From Gordonia sp. OPL2 (GTDB lineage Bacteria > Actinomycetota > Actinomycetes > Mycobacteriales > Mycobacteriaceae): DNA of 64,000 bases. The notes below the pieces were generated by a model. The model was not told the origin of the DNA. It did not search any database and was given only the letters and a program-made list of their open reading frames with translations. Both the position numbers and the translations under genes were made by a program. The stretch spans positions 171,970 through 235,969 of the forward strand of contig NZ_RKME01000007.1 in assembly GCF_003797825.1 (NCBI RefSeq), read 5' to 3'. Positions 63,942 to 64,000 of this stretch are shown here, piece after piece; positions within the stretch are counted from its first letter, which is position 1; each line of letters opens with the position of its first letter.

Positions 63942-64000
63942 CTGTCTCTTATACACCTCTGACGCTGCCGACGACTTAATAGGTGTAGATCCCGGGGGTC
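63942..64000. other. sequencing adapter (Nextera transposon end, i5 index, flow-cell side), not genomic
   Basis: From 63942 the sequence matches the Tn5 mosaic end ctgtctcttatacacatct with one mismatch at 63957. It continues gacgctgccgacga (63961-63974), an 8-base index cttaatag (63975-63982), and gtgtagat with the following ten bases showing two mismatches to the standard i5 side. The index is the reverse complement of ctattaag, a standard Nextera XT S518 i5. The true genomic sequence ends at or before 63941. Confidence 0.97.

Overview
The window is high-GC actinobacterial DNA, most likely from a mycolate-containing member of the Mycobacteriales (Gordonia, Rhodococcus or a near relative). 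This rests on gene families rather than an alignment: an IrtAB mycobactin/carboxymycobactin-type importer, two type VII secretion (ESX) substrate modules, a mycothiol-dependent DinB-like enzyme, PF03583 secretory lipases and a CYP255A P450. No rRNA, tRNA, CRISPR array or insertion sequence was seen. The last 59 bases are not genomic: they read as Nextera adapter plus an i5 index, so the right edge is a contig end.

Layout. 1-8.5 kb: an edge-truncated AlbA_2-domain protein, an XRE/cupin regulator divergent from a class V aminotransferase and NhaC antiporter, then housekeeping-type membrane and mycothiol-related genes. 8.6-11.2 kb: a Fic AMP-transferase with a 31-bp palindrome over its start region. 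11.3-24 kb: accessory DNA with an EspC-like/large-effector/lipoprotein module, an HNH endonuclease, small secreted and membrane proteins, and a leftward WXG100-WXG100-toxin-immunity operon. 24.5-35.5 kb: a catabolic cluster built round a haem-oxygenase-like di-iron enzyme with two Rieske ferredoxins, a ferredoxin reductase, aldehyde dehydrogenase, gamma-glutamyltransferase and RidA, flanked by a PucR regulator and an MFS exporter. 35.9-41.8 kb: an ion/carboxylate-type transporter, a 21-bp tandem repeat, a secreted lipase divergent from TetR, and an acyl-CoA ligase. 41.8-46.3 kb: irtA-irtB with an upstream IdeR-like box.

46.4-63.1 kb is the metabolic centrepiece: an apparently complete pathway for lignin-type phenols. 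A two-gene CYP255A O-demethylase system (gcoA/agcA type plus its ferredoxin-reductase) would convert guaiacols to catechols, and a two-component flavin hydroxylase would convert phenols to catechols. Both feed one extradiol dioxygenase followed by semialdehyde dehydrogenase, tautomerase, decarboxylase, hydratase, aldolase and acylating acetaldehyde dehydrogenase. Control appears to come from two paralogous AraC regulators that share a conserved leader, an IclR regulator inside the hydroxylase operon, and a Crp/GlxR-type site between two divergent pathway genes.

Least explained by known biology: the di-iron oxidase/gamma-glutamyl cluster (25-32 kb), the Fic palindrome, and the ESX modules that have no secretion core nearby. 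All functions are inferred from reading the sequence; no search was run.
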